DNA of 5,953 nucleotides from an uncultured Oscillospiraceae bacterium (GTDB lineage Bacteria > Bacillota > Clostridia > Oscillospirales > Oscillospiraceae): NCBI GenBank assembly GCA_944385195.1, contig CALWWH010000128.1, forward strand, positions 1 to 5,953, given 5' to 3'. The notes beneath the pieces are model-generated. The model made no database searches and was not told the origin of the DNA. It saw nothing but the letters and a program-made list of their open reading frames with translations. The position numbers were made by a program, and so were the translations under genes. Of this stretch, positions 5,044-5,953 are shown one piece after another (position 1 is the first letter of the stretch; the number at the start of each line of letters is the position of its first letter).

Positions 5044-5087
5044 AAACCCAGCGCCCCTGACACAGCCGTGTCAGGGGCGCTGGGTTT
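5044..5087 (-). terminator. Perfect 20-bp hairpin overlapping the stop of the DUF1846 gene
   Basis: Positions 5044-5063 are the exact reverse complement of 5068-5087, loop AGCC. The outer base pairs are AAACCC/GGGTTT, so the fold is the same on both strands. On the minus strand the TAA stop (5088-5086) overlaps the base of the stem, placing the hairpin right at the end of that message. The trailing T tract is short (TTT, within the stem), but the position and stability support a terminator, possibly working in both directions between the convergent genes. Confidence 0.75.
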
Positions 5088-5953
5088 ATTTGTGGTAGAG
5101 TTTGTTGGACTGGTACGCCGGCTCGCAGGTGAGGTTCACCCCCAGGCTGCGGAAGACGTTCTCGTCCACGGCTGAGAGGATGACCGTGGAGTGGACCTCG
5201 CAGCCCCGGAGCTTCTCCAGCTGCTGCATGGCCTTCTCCGCCGCAGGGTCGCTGGCCGCGCAGATGGACAGCGCCACCAGCACCTCATCGGTGTGCAGGC
5301 GGGGGTTCTGGTTGCCCAGGCAGTCCACCTTCAGCTGCTGCAGCGGCTGGATCACCTCCGGGGAGATGAGCTTGACCGCGTCGTCGATGCCGCCCAGGGC
5401 CTTGAGGGCGTTGAGCAGCATGGCCGAGGCGGCCCCCAGGAGCTGGGAGGTCTTGCCCGTAATGATGCGCCCGTCCGGCAGCTCCACCGCCAGGGCCGGC
5501 TCCCCGGTCTGCTGGGCCAGGGCATTGGCCGCCGCCACCGGCCGCCGCTCGTCGGCGGTGATGCCGCAGTTTTTCATCAGCAGCTGGATCTTGCTGGCCG
5601 ACTTGCCGTCGTCCATGCCCTTGCGCTCCTGGCAGCGGGCGGCGAAATAGCGCCGGATGACCTCCTGCCGCGCCGCGGCGCAGACTGCCTCGTCGTCAAA
5701 GATGCAGTTGCCGGCCATGTTGACGCCCATGTCCGTGGGCGACTGGTAGCGGATGGCCCCGGAGATCTTCTCCAGCATGGCCGAGAGCACCGGGAAGATC
5801 TCCACGTCCCGGTTGTAGTTGACCGCCGTGGTCCCGTAGGCCTCCAGGTGGAAAGGGTCGATCATGTTCACGTCGTCCAGGTCCGCGGTGGCCGCCTCGT
5901 AGGCCACGTTGACCGGGTGCTTGAGCGGGAGGTTCCAGATGGGGAAGGTCTCG
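5086..5953 (-). CDS. DUF1846 (UPF0371) family protein, 5' end off window
   Basis: The C-terminal 288 residues of a protein in the DUF1846 family, conserved in Firmicutes and some Actinobacteria, with solved structures but no settled function that I know of. The frame is open to base 5953; no start is visible. The first visible residues, ETFPIWNLPLKHPVN, then DVNMIDPFHLEAYG and NRDVEIFPVL, are characteristic of the family. The most telling motif is SPTDMGVNMAGNCIFDDEA (visible residues about 71-89). The remainder is a mixed helical domain with GRIITGKTSQLLGA and the late segment RLHTDEVLVALSICAASDP. Family members are about 500 residues, so roughly 200 N-terminal residues are missing. It is cytoplasmic, with no membrane segment in the visible part. 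It faces tcdA tail to tail, and its TAA stop is built into a 20-bp hairpin. A GTG at 5907 lies inside conserved sequence and is not the true start. Confidence 0.93.
   Translation of the reverse strand, partial: ETFPIWNLPLKHPVNVAYEAATADLDDVNMIDPFHLEAYGTTAVNYNRDVEIFPVLSAMLEKISGAIRYQSPTDMGVNMAGNCIFDDEAVCAAARQEVIRRYFAARCQERKGMDDGKSASKIQLLMKNCGITADERRPVAAANALAQQTGEPALAVELPDGRIITGKTSQLLGAASAMLLNALKALGGIDDAVKLISPEVIQPLQQLKVDCLGNQNPRLHTDEVLVALSICAASDPAAEKAMQQLEKLRGCEVHSTVILSAVDENVFRSLGVNLTCEPAYQSNKLYHK

Larger units (their letters stand above)
4842..5044. repeat. Hairpin cluster bounded by 10-nt inverted termini; possible MITE-like or REP-like element
   Basis: The segment begins TGCCCCAAAA (4842-4851) and ends TTTTGGGGCA (5035-5044), exact reverse complements 203 bases apart. 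Four perfect-armed hairpins lie between them, and the segment carries no believable gene. No target duplication is visible next to the termini (GAGAC on the left, AACCC on the right). The right terminus abuts the 5044-5087 hairpin. The left terminus already pairs within its own hairpin, so the long-range match may be a by-product of the local one. An intergenic repeat is an inference that needs copies elsewhere. Confidence 0.35.

Noticed and set aside
4038..5063. 341-codon minus-strand frame opposite tcdA and the hairpin cluster
   Set aside because: It runs through five perfect inverted repeats and lies antisense to the recognisable TcdA motifs. Composition is that of a shadow frame.
4904..5175. 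Short plus-strand frames (from 4904 and 4936) across the hairpin cluster
   Set aside because: They translate hairpin arms and run antisense into the DUF1846 coding region. No ribosome site or domain supports them.

Overview
The window looks like chromosome of a GC-rich Gram-positive anaerobe of the Clostridia, most likely an Oscillospiraceae-type gut bacterium. Codons end mostly in G or C, Shine-Dalgarno sites are strong, promoters are of the SigA type, and the gene set fits: class A PBP, DUF1292 protein, Firmicutes-type 6S RNA, membrane-anchored PrsA-like foldase, short TcdA and DUF1846 protein. The taxonomic guess comes from gene content and composition only.

Layout, left to right. Positions 1-1524 (minus) hold the N-terminal 508 residues of a bifunctional penicillin-binding protein; its 3' end lies outside. 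Positions 1525-1802 are a divergent control region with one promoter facing each way. Positions 1803-2078 (plus) encode a small acidic DUF1292 protein. The 446-base stretch 2079-2524 has no protein gene. It holds a near-consensus promoter, a 6S RNA gene (about 2150-2364), its intrinsic terminator, and a second near-consensus promoter for the next gene. Positions 2525-4075 (plus) encode a membrane-anchored foldase with two parvulin domains, the first degenerate. A 12-bp perfect hairpin separates it from tcdA (4128-4838, plus), the t6A-to-ct6A tRNA dehydratase. Positions 4839-5085 form a convergent intergenic region packed with five perfect-armed hairpins. Positions 5086-5953 (minus) are the C-terminal part of a DUF1846 protein whose start lies outside.

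The genes do not form one pathway. The clearest functional link is between the PBP, which builds cell wall outside the membrane, and the parvulin foldase, since PrsA-type foldases help PBPs fold in other Gram-positives. 6S RNA and TcdA act on transcription and tRNA decoding. The features of most interest are the 6S RNA, the hairpin cluster at 4842-5087 with 10-nt inverted termini, and the duplicated and decayed parvulin domain. I see no mobile-element gene, CRISPR array or tRNA/rRNA, and no evidence for a new defence or biosynthetic system.
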